A stretch of DNA of 64,000 nucleotides, taken from contig NZ_FOOG01000003.1 in assembly GCF_900113125.1 (NCBI RefSeq), positions 18,687-82,686 of the forward strand. The letters are read 5' to 3'. The position numbers were made by a program, and so were the translations under genes. Below the pieces are notes generated by a model. It did not search any database. It was not told where the DNA came from and was given only the letters and a program-made list of their open reading frames with translations. This document shows, in pieces, positions 1 to 10,777 of the stretch. This DNA comes from Halobacillus alkaliphilus. GTDB lineage: Bacteria; Bacillota; Bacilli; Bacillales; Halobacillaceae. Positions within the stretch are counted from its first letter, which is position 1, and each line of letters begins with the position of its first letter.

Positions 1-554
1 TGCTGTTTCCGGACTCAGCCGATAAATCCGCTAAATTTATACAGCTTTGTGATGCCTTTAATATCCCTTTATTATTCCTGGTAGATATTCCTGGATTCAT
101 GATTGGAACGAAGGTGGAGCGTGCAGGTATTATTCGCCACGGAGCCAAAATGTTATCAACTATGAGTGAAGCGACCGTTCCTAAGATCTCCGTTATTGTA
201 AGAAAAGCTTACGGAGCTGGGCTTTACGCTATGGCAGGACCTGCCTTTGAGCCGGATGCATGTATAGCTCTTCCGACAGCTCAAATTGCTGTTATGGGTC
301 CTGAAGCGGCTGTGAACGCGGTATATGCAAATAAAATAGCTGAACTTCCTGAAGAAGAAAGACCTGCGTTTATTAAAGAGAAACACGAAGAATACAAAGA
401 AAATATCGATATTTATCGCTTAGCATCTGAGCTGGTGATCGATGATATTATCCAGCCTGACCGGCTGCGAGAAGAACTTTCCACTCGATACGAAGCTTAT
501 CAAAATAAAGATGTTACCTTTACGGAAAGAAAACACGGGGTCTATCCTGTATAA
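1..554 (+). CDS. acyl-CoA carboxylase beta subunit (carboxyltransferase), 3' end
   Basis: This is the C-terminal part of a biotin-dependent acyl-CoA carboxylase beta subunit (propionyl-, methylcrotonyl- or related acyl-CoA class), which moves a carboxyl group from carboxybiotin to an acyl-CoA. The frame is open from base 3 and the true start lies off the window. The segment LVDIPGFMIGTK, followed by GAKML and a KAYGAGLYAM stretch, is the typical carboxyltransferase core with its glycine-rich oxyanion-hole loops. The substrate cannot be settled from this fragment. The convergent acyl-CoA synthetase next door suggests short-chain acyl-CoA or branched amino-acid catabolism, which is inference. 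Confidence 0.9.
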   Translation, partial: LFPDSADKSAKFIQLCDAFNIPLLFLVDIPGFMIGTKVERAGIIRHGAKMLSTMSEATVPKISVIVRKAYGAGLYAMAGPAFEPDACIALPTAQIAVMGPEAAVNAVYANKIAELPEEERPAFIKEKHEEYKENIDIYRLASELVIDDIIQPDRLREELSTRYEAYQNKDVTFTERKHGVYPV

Positions 555-557
555 AAA

Positions 558-596
558 AACATCTCCTGATCTACTTGATCAGGAGATGTTTTTTAT
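558..596. terminator. bidirectional terminator
   Basis: A perfect 14-bp stem (558-571 with 577-590, loop TACTT) is flanked by an A-run on the left and a T-run on the right. It can terminate both convergent genes. Confidence 0.9.
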
Positions 597-2558
597 TTAG
601 GTAGATAAAGATGATTTTTTGCCTATCCTTTGTATTTGTTCTATGGTGTTCGGGTTCTCAAGAGCACTCAAATCACCTGCTGGGTTATTTAAATAAGCGG
701 ATTTAATCGCTCTTCTCATAACTTTAGCATTTCTAGTCTTAGGCAGATCATCAACAATGTACACTTTTTTAGGAGCCAGGGCCTTTCCTAACTTTTCAAC
801 TAAATGGCTTTTAAGTTCGTTTACTAGTTGCTCTGATCCTTCAATATTAGGATTAAGAACAGCAAATGCTACTGCTTCTTCACCTTTGATTTCATGAGGA
901 ATGCCGATCACCCCTGCCTCTGTAATGGAAGGATGTTCAACCAGCACAGATTCCACTTCTGCAGGACCAAGCCTTTTACCAGCTACATTAAGGACATCAT
1001 CGGAGCGGCCTGTTATCGTATAAAAACCTTCATCATCAAGAATAACCCAGTCACCATGTACCCAGGTATCTTTAAATCGGGTCCAATAGGTTTCTTCATA
1101 GCGTTTATTTTCATTATAGAAACCACTGGTCATTCCTACCCAGGGTTTCCGCAGCACTAATTCTCCTACCTGATTCTTGAGAGAATCCCCTGATTCATCA
1201 TAAACATCTGCGTCCATGCCAGGTAGAGCAGCATTGAATGTAACCGGCTGTATAGGCTTAACAAGCACATTCCCAAGGATTCCGCCAGAGATTTCGGTGC
1301 CGCCTGAATAGTTAAAGATGGGAACGTCAGAGTTACCTGCATGCTTGAACAGCCAGTACCATGGCTCAGGATTCCAAGGTTCTCCTGTGGAGCCTATTAG
1401 TTTAAGTGAACTTAAATTATGTTTCTTAATCCATTCTTCACCATGCTTCATCATCGACCGCACGAGTGTAGGTGAGATACCTAAATGGGTCACTTTATAT
1501 TTTTCAACTAAACTCCATAAACGATCAGGGTTCGGAAAATCCGGAGTTCCTTCGAACATGACGATAGAGGAACCGTTAACCAGGCCGCCATAAACGAGGA
1601 AGGGACCCATCATCCATCCCATATCTGTGTACCAAAAAAGCGTGTCATCTTTTGTGACATCCATGCACACTCCAGCGTCAAAAGCTGCTTTAGTTGGAAA
1701 GCCTGAATGTGTATGCACAGCCCCTTTTGGTCTGCCTGTTGTACCGGATGTATAGATAATCATAAAAGGGTCATCTGCTTCCATGCTCTTCGTATTGTAA
1801 ACGGTTTCATTTTCAAGCAAACGAGACCATTGGGTATCCCGGTATTCATTCCATTCAATTTCACAGGAAGCGCGCTCGACCACTATAACATGTTCTAAAG
1901 AAGGGCATTGATCACAGGCGAGGTCTGCCTCCATCTTCATAGGTATGGTCTTTCCTCTTCTATAGAAGCCGTCTGCTGTAATGAGAGCTTTGGAACGGGC
2001 GGCTTGAATTCTGGTAGCAACTGCATCTGCTTTATAGCCTGAAAAGGCAGGGGAGAATACAGCACCAATTTTTGAAACAGCAAGCATTGATATGAGAGTC
2101 TCTGGGATCATAGGCATATAAAGCGTAATAATATCTCCTTCAACAATCCCCAGTTTATTTAGTCCATTTGCGACACGATTTACTTCTTTGTATAACTCCT
2201 CGTAAGTGTATTGAATCGTGTCTCCATCATCACCCTCCCAATAGAGGGCAACGGCATGTTTTTTTGTGTCATCCAAAGCCCATTTATCAAGAGCGTTGTG
2301 AACTACATTCATCTTTCCTCCGGTAAACCACTTAGGATAAGCTATTCCACTGGATAAATCCACGGTTTTTTCATATGATTGATCCCATTCTATTCCTAGT
2401 TCTTTCAAGGCTTCATCCCAGAACCATTCAATATCTTCAATTGATTTTTGGTGGAATACATCATAGTTGTCATATCCTAGTTTTTGCATCCATTTAAACA
2501 GTCGTGTAGCTCTGATTTGACTTTCCGATGGAAACCAAGCTTTTTCATATGTACTCAT
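597..2558 (-). CDS. Acs-type AMP-forming acyl-CoA synthetase
   Basis: A 653-residue adenylate-forming enzyme that activates a short carboxylic acid to its CoA thioester through an acyl-AMP intermediate. The P-loop-like motif YTSGTTGRPKG lies near residue 270, GSTGEPWNPEPW near 390, and the C-terminal catalytic lysine is in PKTRNAKVMRR (about Lys612). Length and the N-terminal extension match acetyl-CoA synthetases. However, the WWQTE motif whose Trp limits acetyl-CoA synthetase to acetate is replaced by YSGGTE near residue 415, as in acetoacetyl-CoA synthetase relatives. A substrate larger than acetate is therefore likely. The start ATG has a strong G-rich Shine-Dalgarno. It stands alone, convergent with the acyl-CoA carboxylase subunit. 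Confidence 0.85.
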   Translation of the reverse strand: MSTYEKAWFPSESQIRATRLFKWMQKLGYDNYDVFHQKSIEDIEWFWDEALKELGIEWDQSYEKTVDLSSGIAYPKWFTGGKMNVVHNALDKWALDDTKKHAVALYWEGDDGDTIQYTYEELYKEVNRVANGLNKLGIVEGDIITLYMPMIPETLISMLAVSKIGAVFSPAFSGYKADAVATRIQAARSKALITADGFYRRGKTIPMKMEADLACDQCPSLEHVIVVERASCEIEWNEYRDTQWSRLLENETVYNTKSMEADDPFMIIYTSGTTGRPKGAVHTHSGFPTKAAFDAGVCMDVTKDDTLFWYTDMGWMMGPFLVYGGLVNGSSIVMFEGTPDFPNPDRLWSLVEKYKVTHLGISPTLVRSMMKHGEEWIKKHNLSSLKLIGSTGEPWNPEPWYWLFKHAGNSDVPIFNYSGGTEISGGILGNVLVKPIQPVTFNAALPGMDADVYDESGDSLKNQVGELVLRKPWVGMTSGFYNENKRYEETYWTRFKDTWVHGDWVILDDEGFYTITGRSDDVLNVAGKRLGPAEVESVLVEHPSITEAGVIGIPHEIKGEEAVAFAVLNPNIEGSEQLVNELKSHLVEKLGKALAPKKVYIVDDLPKTRNAKVMRRAIKSAYLNNPAGDLSALENPNTIEQIQRIGKKSSLST

Positions 2559-2604
2559 TAAATTTTCGCCCCCAGTTTAATGTTCTGAAATATCTCACAC
2601 TTCT

Positions 2605-2633
2605 ATTATACCGGAGATTGAGCCTATAATGAA
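2605..2633 (-). promoter_or_regulatory. candidate sigma-A promoter of the acyl-CoA synthetase
   Basis: On the minus strand TTCATT and a perfect TATAAT are separated by 17 bp, about 50 bp upstream of the start codon. The -35 is weak, so an activator is possible. Confidence 0.5.
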
Positions 2634-2952
2634 CGATTGTACTTTTTTCACAAGGTTGATTCCTGGTCCAAATACTTCATTTGACTAGGGAGTATTTTAC
2701 AAAAATATGGCTATAATAACTTTCAACGATTCGAGGCCGCATTCAGTGTTTTATTTTGTAAAACTCCGCTTTTTATAAATTAATTTCCTTATTTTGGACG
2801 ACAGTCGCCAAATGATTAAAATATCGACGTCATTCGAGCTACTTTAACAATTAATTAATTGTTTCAAACTAGAATTAATGGTAAAGTCAAAATCGAAGAT
2901 ATTCATTTCGATTGTAGAATAGGGCTCAAGAACAGGGATTAAAACATTACCA
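2634..2952. other. divergent AT-rich intergenic region with an 18-bp palindrome
   Basis: No coding frame is convincing between the two divergent promoters. The only clear structure is the perfect palindrome AACAATTAATTAATTGTT at 2846-2863, a shape that fits an operator for a dimeric regulator. Its role is unknown. Confidence 0.4.
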
Positions 2953-2982
2953 TTCATTATGAAAAGAATGTTATTCTATAAT
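2953..2982 (+). promoter_or_regulatory. candidate promoter of sqdB-sqdX
   Basis: TTCATT (2953-2958) and a perfect TATAAT (2977-2982) are spaced by 18 bp, 39 bp upstream of the sqdB start. The AGGAGG ribosome-binding site follows at about 3011-3016. Confidence 0.5.
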
Positions 2983-3018
2983 GGGAATACGAGAAGGCTA
3001 GATGTAACTAGGAGGTAG

Positions 3019-4170
<1,152 letters not shown>

Positions 4171-4183
4171 GGAGTTTTCCACT

Positions 4184-5347
4184 TTGAAGATCGCCATCAT
4201 TACTGAAACATTCCTCCCATCAACAGATGGAGTGGTAACCAGATTGAAGGAAGCCATCAAATACCTGCGAAGTCAAGAACATCAAGTGGTCGTCATAGCT
4301 CCAGACCTTGGTGTGAAGGAGTATGAAGGTGCGATTGTAGAAGGGGTTAAAGCAACAAAATTACCTTTTTATCGTTCGAAAGAGTTCTCCTTACCTCAGC
4401 GTAAGGTAAAAGACTTACTGCAAAAACATAATCCGGATCTTGTCCATGTAGTAAACCCGGCGATCGTTGGTGTCTCAGGTGTATATTACGCAAATAAGCT
4501 TAATTATCCTTTGATTGCTTCTTATCATACGCATGTGCCTAAGTATCTGGATTTCTATCGACTATATCTTTTCAAGCCTCTGGTATGGTGGTATTTCCGT
4601 AAACTTCATAATTATGCGCACGTGAACTTATGTACATCTAATGCTATTAAGAAAGAGCTGGATCATAAGAATTTCCATAATGTTAATGTATGGGACCGTG
4701 GCGTTGCAGTGGACCACTACCATCCTAAGCATAAGACACCAGAGATGCGTGAGCGTCTATCCGGTGGGAAACCTGAAAATAAACTGCTTGTGTTTGTGGG
4801 GCGTTTAGCACCTGAAAAAGAAATTCACAAGATTAGACCATTACTTGATCAAAGAGATGACCTTTCACTAGCTATTGTTGGGGATGGGCCCGTTAAGGAT
4901 GAACTTGAGTACACATTTGAGGGTACCAATACCGTCTTTACTGGTCTTTTACATGGGGAAGAACTAAGAGAAGCATTTTCTTCATCTGACGCTCTAATTT
5001 TTCCTTCTGTAACGGAAACTTTAGGACTCGTTATCTTAGAATCCATGGCTTCAGGTCTGCCGGTTATTGCTGCAAAAAGCGGTCCTACGATGGAACAGGT
5101 GGAAGACGGTAAAACAGGCATTCTGTTTGAAAATGAGAATACCGATAGTATGATCGATGCGATTAACCGTCTGAAAGACGAAGTGCTTTATAAGTACTTA
5201 TGTAAAAACGCAAGAGCCGAAGCAGAAAAACACAGTTGGCAAAAACCTTCTGAACAGATACTGGATTATTACCATGAAACTTTACGGGTATTTGGAGAAA
5301 ATGAAGAATACTCGACTAAAAAATCAAAGGTTAAAGTCACAGAGTAA
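4184..5347 (+). CDS. sqdX: GT4 glycosyltransferase, probable sulfoquinovosyltransferase SqdX
   Basis: A 387-residue GT4 glycosyltransferase expected to transfer sulfoquinovose from the UDP-sugar made by the preceding enzyme onto diacylglycerol at the membrane. The N-terminus ITETFLPSTDGVVTRL is typical of the SqdX/MgtA-like group. The nucleotide-sugar site carries VFVGRLAPEKE and the E-x7-E motif in FPSVTETLGLVILESMASG. I chose the TTG at 4184, ten bases after an AAGGAG that overlaps the sqdB stop; longer frames run into sqdB. The assignment to sulfolipid rather than another glycolipid rests on the operon with sqdB. The stop codon lies in the loop of the terminator. Confidence 0.8.
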   Translation: MKIAIITETFLPSTDGVVTRLKEAIKYLRSQEHQVVVIAPDLGVKEYEGAIVEGVKATKLPFYRSKEFSLPQRKVKDLLQKHNPDLVHVVNPAIVGVSGVYYANKLNYPLIASYHTHVPKYLDFYRLYLFKPLVWWYFRKLHNYAHVNLCTSNAIKKELDHKNFHNVNVWDRGVAVDHYHPKHKTPEMRERLSGGKPENKLLVFVGRLAPEKEIHKIRPLLDQRDDLSLAIVGDGPVKDELEYTFEGTNTVFTGLLHGEELREAFSSSDALIFPSVTETLGLVILESMASGLPVIAAKSGPTMEQVEDGKTGILFENENTDSMIDAINRLKDEVLYKYLCKNARAEAEKHSWQKPSEQILDYYHETLRVFGENEEYSTKKSKVKVTE

Positions 5348-5366
5348 ATGCTCTGTGACTTTTCAT
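5333..5366 (+). terminator. terminator of sqdB-sqdX, overlapping the stop codon
   Basis: A perfect 12-bp stem (5333-5344 with 5351-5362) has the sqdX stop codon in its 6-nt loop, with TTTT around the 3' end of the stem. Confidence 0.75.
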
Positions 5367-5412
5367 TTGAGTGGGCAATTTCCATTAAATTGGAGAGGTA
5401 GTACAACAAATT

Positions 5413-5431
5413 ACTTAGTAGCAACTCCGAA
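5413..5431 (+). repeat. dispersed 19-bp repeat, copy 1
   Basis: ACTTAGTAGCAACTCCGAA lies 66 bases after the sqdX stop in sense orientation and is followed by an A-rich tail. Exact copies are at 5517-5535, and in reverse at 14229-14247 and 16990-17008. Confidence 0.9.
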
Positions 5432-5516
5432 ATAAAAGAACAAACCAGGTTAAATCAAACGTTCTTTATAACGAATTAATTGAAGTGGTAACAAATTAAA
5501 AGTATTTTTACTTAAA

Positions 5517-5535
5517 ACTTAGTAGCAACTCCGAA
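5517..5535 (+). repeat. dispersed 19-bp repeat, copy 2
   Basis: Exact copy in direct orientation, starting 104 bp after copy 1. The identity to copy 1 extends two bases further (AT), and both copies continue into A-rich sequence. Confidence 0.9.
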
Positions 5536-6930
<1,395 letters not shown>

Positions 6931-6945
6931 ATGGAGGTTTTGAAA

Positions 6946-7425
6946 TTGTTTACTTTAAGTGATTTACCAATGTTCTTTATTAATTTCTTTTTTATATTAC
7001 CTATCGTTACACTCGTACATGAAGCTGGACACGTGTGGGTGGCCCGTTTGTTCGGAGGGAAGATTCATTTCTGTATAGGTACTGGGAAGACTATATTCAA
7101 CATTGGAAAATTAGAGGTGAAAAAGAAGTATTTCATGGAAGGCTGGTGTCAGTATAAAGATTTAACCTATAATAAAACGTGGGCCCACGTATCTATATAT
7201 CTAGCAGGAAGTATCTTTAACATGATGGTAATCCTCATGATTAATTATCTTATCTTTGCGGATATATTGCCCCGAGCTTTATTTTTCTATCAATACTCTT
7301 ATTTCTCAGTCTACTTTATTTTCTTTTCCTTATTTCCTTACCGTGATGACGATGGAAAACCAAGTGATGGATTGGCTGTATATGATGTCATCCGATACGG
7401 AAAAGCAGAAGATCCGATTGATTAA
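6946..7425 (+). CDS. small M50-like membrane metalloprotease homologue
   Basis: A protein of about 159 residues with the zinc-protease motif HEAGH in its first membrane segment and a second half-site, SLFPYRDDDGKPSDG, near the C-terminus, resembling the NxxP...DG motif of site-2 proteases. Three or four hydrophobic segments alternate with short loops. It is shorter than characterised M50 proteases and has no PDZ domain. I chose the TTG at 6946 because GGAGG at 6933-6937 is eight bases upstream; the ATG at 6931 lies before that site and has no Shine-Dalgarno. No substrate is suggested: the neighbours are a gene-free stretch and a convergent nucleotidyltransferase, with the two stop codons sharing TTAA at 7422-7425. 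Confidence 0.65.
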   Translation: MFTLSDLPMFFINFFFILPIVTLVHEAGHVWVARLFGGKIHFCIGTGKTIFNIGKLEVKKKYFMEGWCQYKDLTYNKTWAHVSIYLAGSIFNMMVILMINYLIFADILPRALFFYQYSYFSVYFIFFSLFPYRDDDGKPSDGLAVYDVIRYGKAEDPID

Positions 7426-8294
7426 TACGAAATCTGCTGATCGTCTGAATTTTCATGTATATGCTTTAAGTATTCAAAAACGTGAATTCCCTCTGAATCT
7501 TCGTGCGGATAATTCAGATGGGAAGTAACCTCTCTTGTTAAAGTTATAAATAATTCACACATTTGGTATAAAGCTTTCCAATTGTTCGGGTACTCTCCAT
7601 CTGCGTAAGTTTTTTTATAATCCTTCCAAATATGATCTTCTAAAAAATATTCGAAATATTTTCCGGCACTGCCGACATTTACTTGGAAGTTGTTTTTTGC
7701 ACTAATGTACCAGCTGATCATGCGTTTAAGCATCTTTCTTACGGGACCATCCATCATTTCTTTAGCATACGGAAGTTGACGTCTGGCCAGTCCTTTAGCT
7801 ACATACGTACTCACCCACCAGAATTCATTGATACATCTTTCAATATCATAAGGAGATGGCTTTTGAACTAAATAATCTCTTTCATCAGGGTCCTGTAAAG
7901 CTGGCAGGTTGTGGTCTTTATCCATTAAAACAACGCTTAAACTATCCAGCTTCTTAGGAAGATGATCTCTAAGATATAAAGTGAGATCGATTCGGTTTCC
8001 ATCCATAAACTGGATTAAGTAGGAGAATTTCTGGCCCGGTTCATGATTATAGGAGTACAATTGCATCTTATCGGGCATCTGCATGATCAGCCTTTTACCA
8101 AAAACATCTACCCACGAATGATCTGCCATAAAAGGGGTTAGCTCAGTGACTATGTAGACAATATCATAGTCCTGATAAGAATCAGGAGTAACCTTCGGAT
8201 TAACTCGCGATCCGTTCATGATTACCCCTCTAATTTGAGTGTCTTTTTCAGCAACTGAAAGAATCAATTTCATCATCTCTTCTTCTGATCTCAT
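7422..8294 (-). CDS. aadK: AadK-type aminoglycoside 6-adenylyltransferase
   Basis: A 290-residue protein of the ANT(6)/AadK nucleotidyltransferase family, whose characterised members transfer AMP to the 6-hydroxyl of streptomycin. The polymerase-beta-like site is NGSR-N-P followed by QDYDIVYIV, with a third acidic residue in GNRIDLTLYL. Length fits B. subtilis AadK (about 284 residues). I chose the ATG at 8294, six bases after a GGGGGAGG; an upstream ATG would start before that site. Nothing nearby suggests a mobile resistance cassette, so this looks like an intrinsic chromosomal gene. Activity against streptomycin is inferred from the family. Confidence 0.8.
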   Translation of the reverse strand: MRSEEEMMKLILSVAEKDTQIRGVIMNGSRVNPKVTPDSYQDYDIVYIVTELTPFMADHSWVDVFGKRLIMQMPDKMQLYSYNHEPGQKFSYLIQFMDGNRIDLTLYLRDHLPKKLDSLSVVLMDKDHNLPALQDPDERDYLVQKPSPYDIERCINEFWWVSTYVAKGLARRQLPYAKEMMDGPVRKMLKRMISWYISAKNNFQVNVGSAGKYFEYFLEDHIWKDYKKTYADGEYPNNWKALYQMCELFITLTREVTSHLNYPHEDSEGIHVFEYLKHIHENSDDQQISY

Positions 8295-8396
8295 CCTGGT
8301 CCTCCCCCGATAAAAAACACCTTCCATCTAATCCAGATAAAACATTTTATATGATATCATGGATGTAAATACATCTATGATTAGAAAGGAAAAGTT

Positions 8397-8963
8397 ATGA
8401 AAAAACGCCTATATTCAATCCTCTTAGCAGCTTTTGCAGGTATAGCAGCTTATACAGTAAAGCCAAGAAAAGCTCAAGCACCATCAAATGATAATACGAT
8501 ATCTCTTACGTACCCAGGTACAAATATAATTATAACCCCAGGGGATTTATTATTTACTCCTATCGGAAAAAGTGAATCGAAATATGCGGGCCACGTTGGT
8601 ATAGTAAATTCCCGCAGAGAGGTCATTCACTCTATTCCTTCAGGGTTGATGAAAGATCCAATCAGTCGTTATTTTAATAAATTCCGATCGATTACTATTT
8701 TTTCTGCTAAAGATCCCCAAAGTGGCATGAAAGCCTGCACATACCTTGACCATCTTCATACCAATTATCCAAAAGCTGCTTATAAAGTGTTCACGCCGCT
8801 CGGCTATAGTGATCATGAACAATATTGCACAAAAATTGTATGGCAGTCTTATTATTATGGAGCAGGTATAAATTTGGGACGGCTTTCAGAACACTCCATA
8901 GCCATTCACCCCATTTTATTAAAAGATAAAAAGCATTTGAACTGTGTAGCAAAAAACTTATAA
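8397..8963 (+). CDS. exported YiiX-like permuted papain/NlpC-P60 family protein
   Basis: A 188-residue protein with an N-terminal hydrophobic segment (about residues 4-22) that could be a signal peptide or anchor. The C-terminal part has the circularly permuted NlpC/P60 layout: PGDLLFTP, then the catalytic His in AGHVGIV, then the Cys in YCTKIVWQSYYYGAG. Members are thought to hydrolyse amide or ester bonds in cell-wall or lipid substrates, but this type is little characterised. A good AAAGGA site precedes the ATG. It is a single gene, divergent from the nucleotidyltransferase. Confidence 0.65.
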   Translation: MKKRLYSILLAAFAGIAAYTVKPRKAQAPSNDNTISLTYPGTNIIITPGDLLFTPIGKSESKYAGHVGIVNSRREVIHSIPSGLMKDPISRYFNKFRSITIFSAKDPQSGMKACTYLDHLHTNYPKAAYKVFTPLGYSDHEQYCTKIVWQSYYYGAGINLGRLSEHSIAIHPILLKDKKHLNCVAKNL

Positions 8964-8982
8964 AACTAAGACATGGTAAACT

Positions 8983-9900
8983 TTACAAATAATTCAGGAA
9001 TTCATTTTCAGGAAGAATTTCTATGGAATGCCCCTGACTTAATAGCGTTTCTGTACGCTCTAACTTACTGTTTTTCTTTCCATTTAAATAATGATCATAG
9101 GTTTTGCTTCCTACAATTAAATAATTAGTAGTGCTCTCTACTGTCGAATAGGTATATCCTCCAAGGTTAGCAACTGTTTGAACAGCCTTCTCTCGATTCA
9201 TAGCTGTTAACCTTCCTGTAAACGCAAAGGAAGCACCATTAAAAGGGTGACTGCTATCAATTTCTCTGGTTGCTGCCACATAATTTATACTTTCAGGTCT
9301 TTTTGTTTTCTGTTTCTTATTCAATCGTGCAGGTTCATATTGCTGATCATACATCATGCCGTTAGTGGTTTGTGTCTTCTCAACCAGGTCTTTTGTATTT
9401 TCAGCCTTTAGCTCTTCGCAAGCCTTAAGTAAGATATGAGCAGCGGCCTGTGCATCCTCAAGTGCGTGGTGATGATTAAAACGAAAGCCAATATGGTTTG
9501 AAACAGACTTAAGATTATAACGTGGCAGTTCCCATGTTTTCTTTGAAATGTTTAAGGTGCAGTTATAAGCAAGCAGTGGATATGGAAGACGATATTCATC
9601 GAGAACTGCACGAAGTACTCCCATATCAAACTGAGCATTATGCGCCACTAGAAACTTCCCTTCAACCATTGGTTGAATTTCATTTTGCCATAAGATATCA
9701 AACTCATGAGCATCAGCTACATCATCTTTTGTTATGCCGTGAATGCTTATATTTTTCGGGGAAAAATAATTTTTTCGAGGTTTTACCAAACGATAATATT
9801 CATGTTTTACTTCATTGTTTTCATACTCTACTAAACCGATCGAACAGACACTTCCTCGAGAGGAGTTGGCTGTCTCAAAATCAAGCGCTACAAAATTCAT
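8983..9900 (-). CDS. DEDDh 3'-5' exonuclease with C-terminal BRCT domain
   Basis: A 305-residue protein. The N-terminal half is a DnaQ/epsilon-type exonuclease: ALDFETA (Exo I), VAHNAQFDMGVL (Exo II) and HHALEDAQAAA (Exo III His and Asp). Residues of about 225-305 form a BRCT domain (GASFAFTGRLTAMNREKAVQ...NYLIVGSKTY), as in DNA ligase and other repair proteins. The combination suggests a repair or processing nuclease rather than a polymerase III subunit. It is convergent with the YiiX-like gene and has its own start at an ATG after an AGGAGA site. Confidence 0.85.
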   Translation of the reverse strand: MNFVALDFETANSSRGSVCSIGLVEYENNEVKHEYYRLVKPRKNYFSPKNISIHGITKDDVADAHEFDILWQNEIQPMVEGKFLVAHNAQFDMGVLRAVLDEYRLPYPLLAYNCTLNISKKTWELPRYNLKSVSNHIGFRFNHHHALEDAQAAAHILLKACEELKAENTKDLVEKTQTTNGMMYDQQYEPARLNKKQKTKRPESINYVAATREIDSSHPFNGASFAFTGRLTAMNREKAVQTVANLGGYTYSTVESTTNYLIVGSKTYDHYLNGKKNSKLERTETLLSQGHSIEILPENEFLNYL

Positions 9901-10111
9901 TGAGAATCTCCTTTATAAATATCTTATCTATTATCATAAAACCAACCGTGCTATGAGTCTATCATAATGCCTACATACCTCTGAAAAGGCTTCTTCCTAT
10001 GCCTGAAGTCTCTCCATTTTTTTAAATTATTAGAGTGCTCCTTCAATAAAAAGTAACTGATGAGACTAAGACCCGAAAACCCTTATTAATCAAAGTCAGA
10101 CATTAGATTTA

Positions 10112-10139
10112 AAAAACCTCCTTTCTCAAGGAGGTTTTT
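10112..10139 (-). terminator. terminator of the nitroreductase gene
   Basis: A 12-bp stem (10112-10123 with 10128-10139) with loop TCTC lies just 3' of the nitroreductase stop; the A/T arms supply the U-run. Confidence 0.85.
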
Positions 10140-10143
10140 ATCA

Positions 10144-10704
10144 TTATTTCTTCTTTTTATATACGGTAATTCTTTCTTCAATTGGAGTTCTGTGTTTAGT
10201 TTTTGGCATTTGATCAAAGTAACCTAGATGGAGAAAGCCGACTATTTTCTCACCAGGCTGCACACCCAGCATTTCACGAACCTTAGGTTCATGAATTTGA
10301 GGGTTCGTTTTCCAAACTACACCTAATTCTCTTTCCCATGCTAACAACTGAAAATTTTGTATAAGAGAGCTGATCGCTCCGAAATTTTCTTCCCACTGTT
10401 TTTGACGTGGGTCTTCATCCATTACAGCAATTAAAAAAGCTGCCGGCTGGCTAAAATAATTTCTCCTGTTTTCTTGTCTGTCCCTTGGAAAAGTCTGCAC
10501 GATATCTTCCACAAAATGATCTTTTTCTTCCGTCGGAATAAATATAAAACGCCAGGGTTCTCTTAATCCGTGCGTTGGGGCCCAACGAGCGTCATCTAAG
10601 AGCTCTTTAATTAATGATTCAGGAACTTCTTTAGCTAAATAATCACTTTTTACGGAGCGGCGCTCACGAATAATTCTGGCTAATTCACTTTTATTTTGGT
10701 CCAT
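10144..10704 (-). CDS. nitroreductase-family flavoenzyme, Fur-linked
   Basis: A 186-residue FMN-dependent nitroreductase-type protein similar to the YdjA group. The N-terminal IIRERRSVKS motif binds FMN phosphate, and the ARWAPTHGLREPWRF segment and C-terminal GEKIVGFLHLG are family signatures. I chose the ATG at 10704 because it is preceded by AGGTGA and the conserved region starts right after it. A Fur box lies 42-56 bases upstream, so iron control is likely and a role in iron metabolism (for example as a flavin or ferric reductase) is possible. The true electron acceptor is not known. Confidence 0.8.
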   Translation of the reverse strand: MDQNKSELARIIRERRSVKSDYLAKEVPESLIKELLDDARWAPTHGLREPWRFIFIPTEEKDHFVEDIVQTFPRDRQENRRNYFSQPAAFLIAVMDEDPRQKQWEENFGAISSLIQNFQLLAWERELGVVWKTNPQIHEPKVREMLGVQPGEKIVGFLHLGYFDQMPKTKHRTPIEERITVYKKKK

Positions 10705-10745
10705 GGTTTCACCTACAGTTAAATTATTTTCTATCCCAACAAAAA

Positions 10746-10760
10746 TGATAATCATTCTCA
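10746..10760 (-). promoter_or_regulatory. candidate Fur box
   Basis: TGATAATCATTCTCA matches the 7-1-7 Fur core TGATAATNATTATCA at all but one informative base. It lies between the GNAT stop and the nitroreductase start, in the expected promoter position for the latter. Confidence 0.7.
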
Positions 10761-10777
10761 CTTGTAATGTCAACTAT

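Noticed and set aside
5413..5535. Two direct 19-bp repeats as a CRISPR array
   Set aside because: Only two units with a 104-bp period here, and other copies are far away beside genes; no cas genes.
7256..7528. 90-codon plus-strand frame
   Set aside because: Alternative frame over the 3' ends of two well supported convergent genes.
7422..8294. Mobile aminoglycoside resistance cassette
   Set aside because: No integrase, transposase or repeats flank the AadK-type gene; it looks intrinsic.
9522..9956. 144-codon plus-strand frame
   Set aside because: It lies antisense to a clear exonuclease gene and has no family signature or ribosome-binding site.
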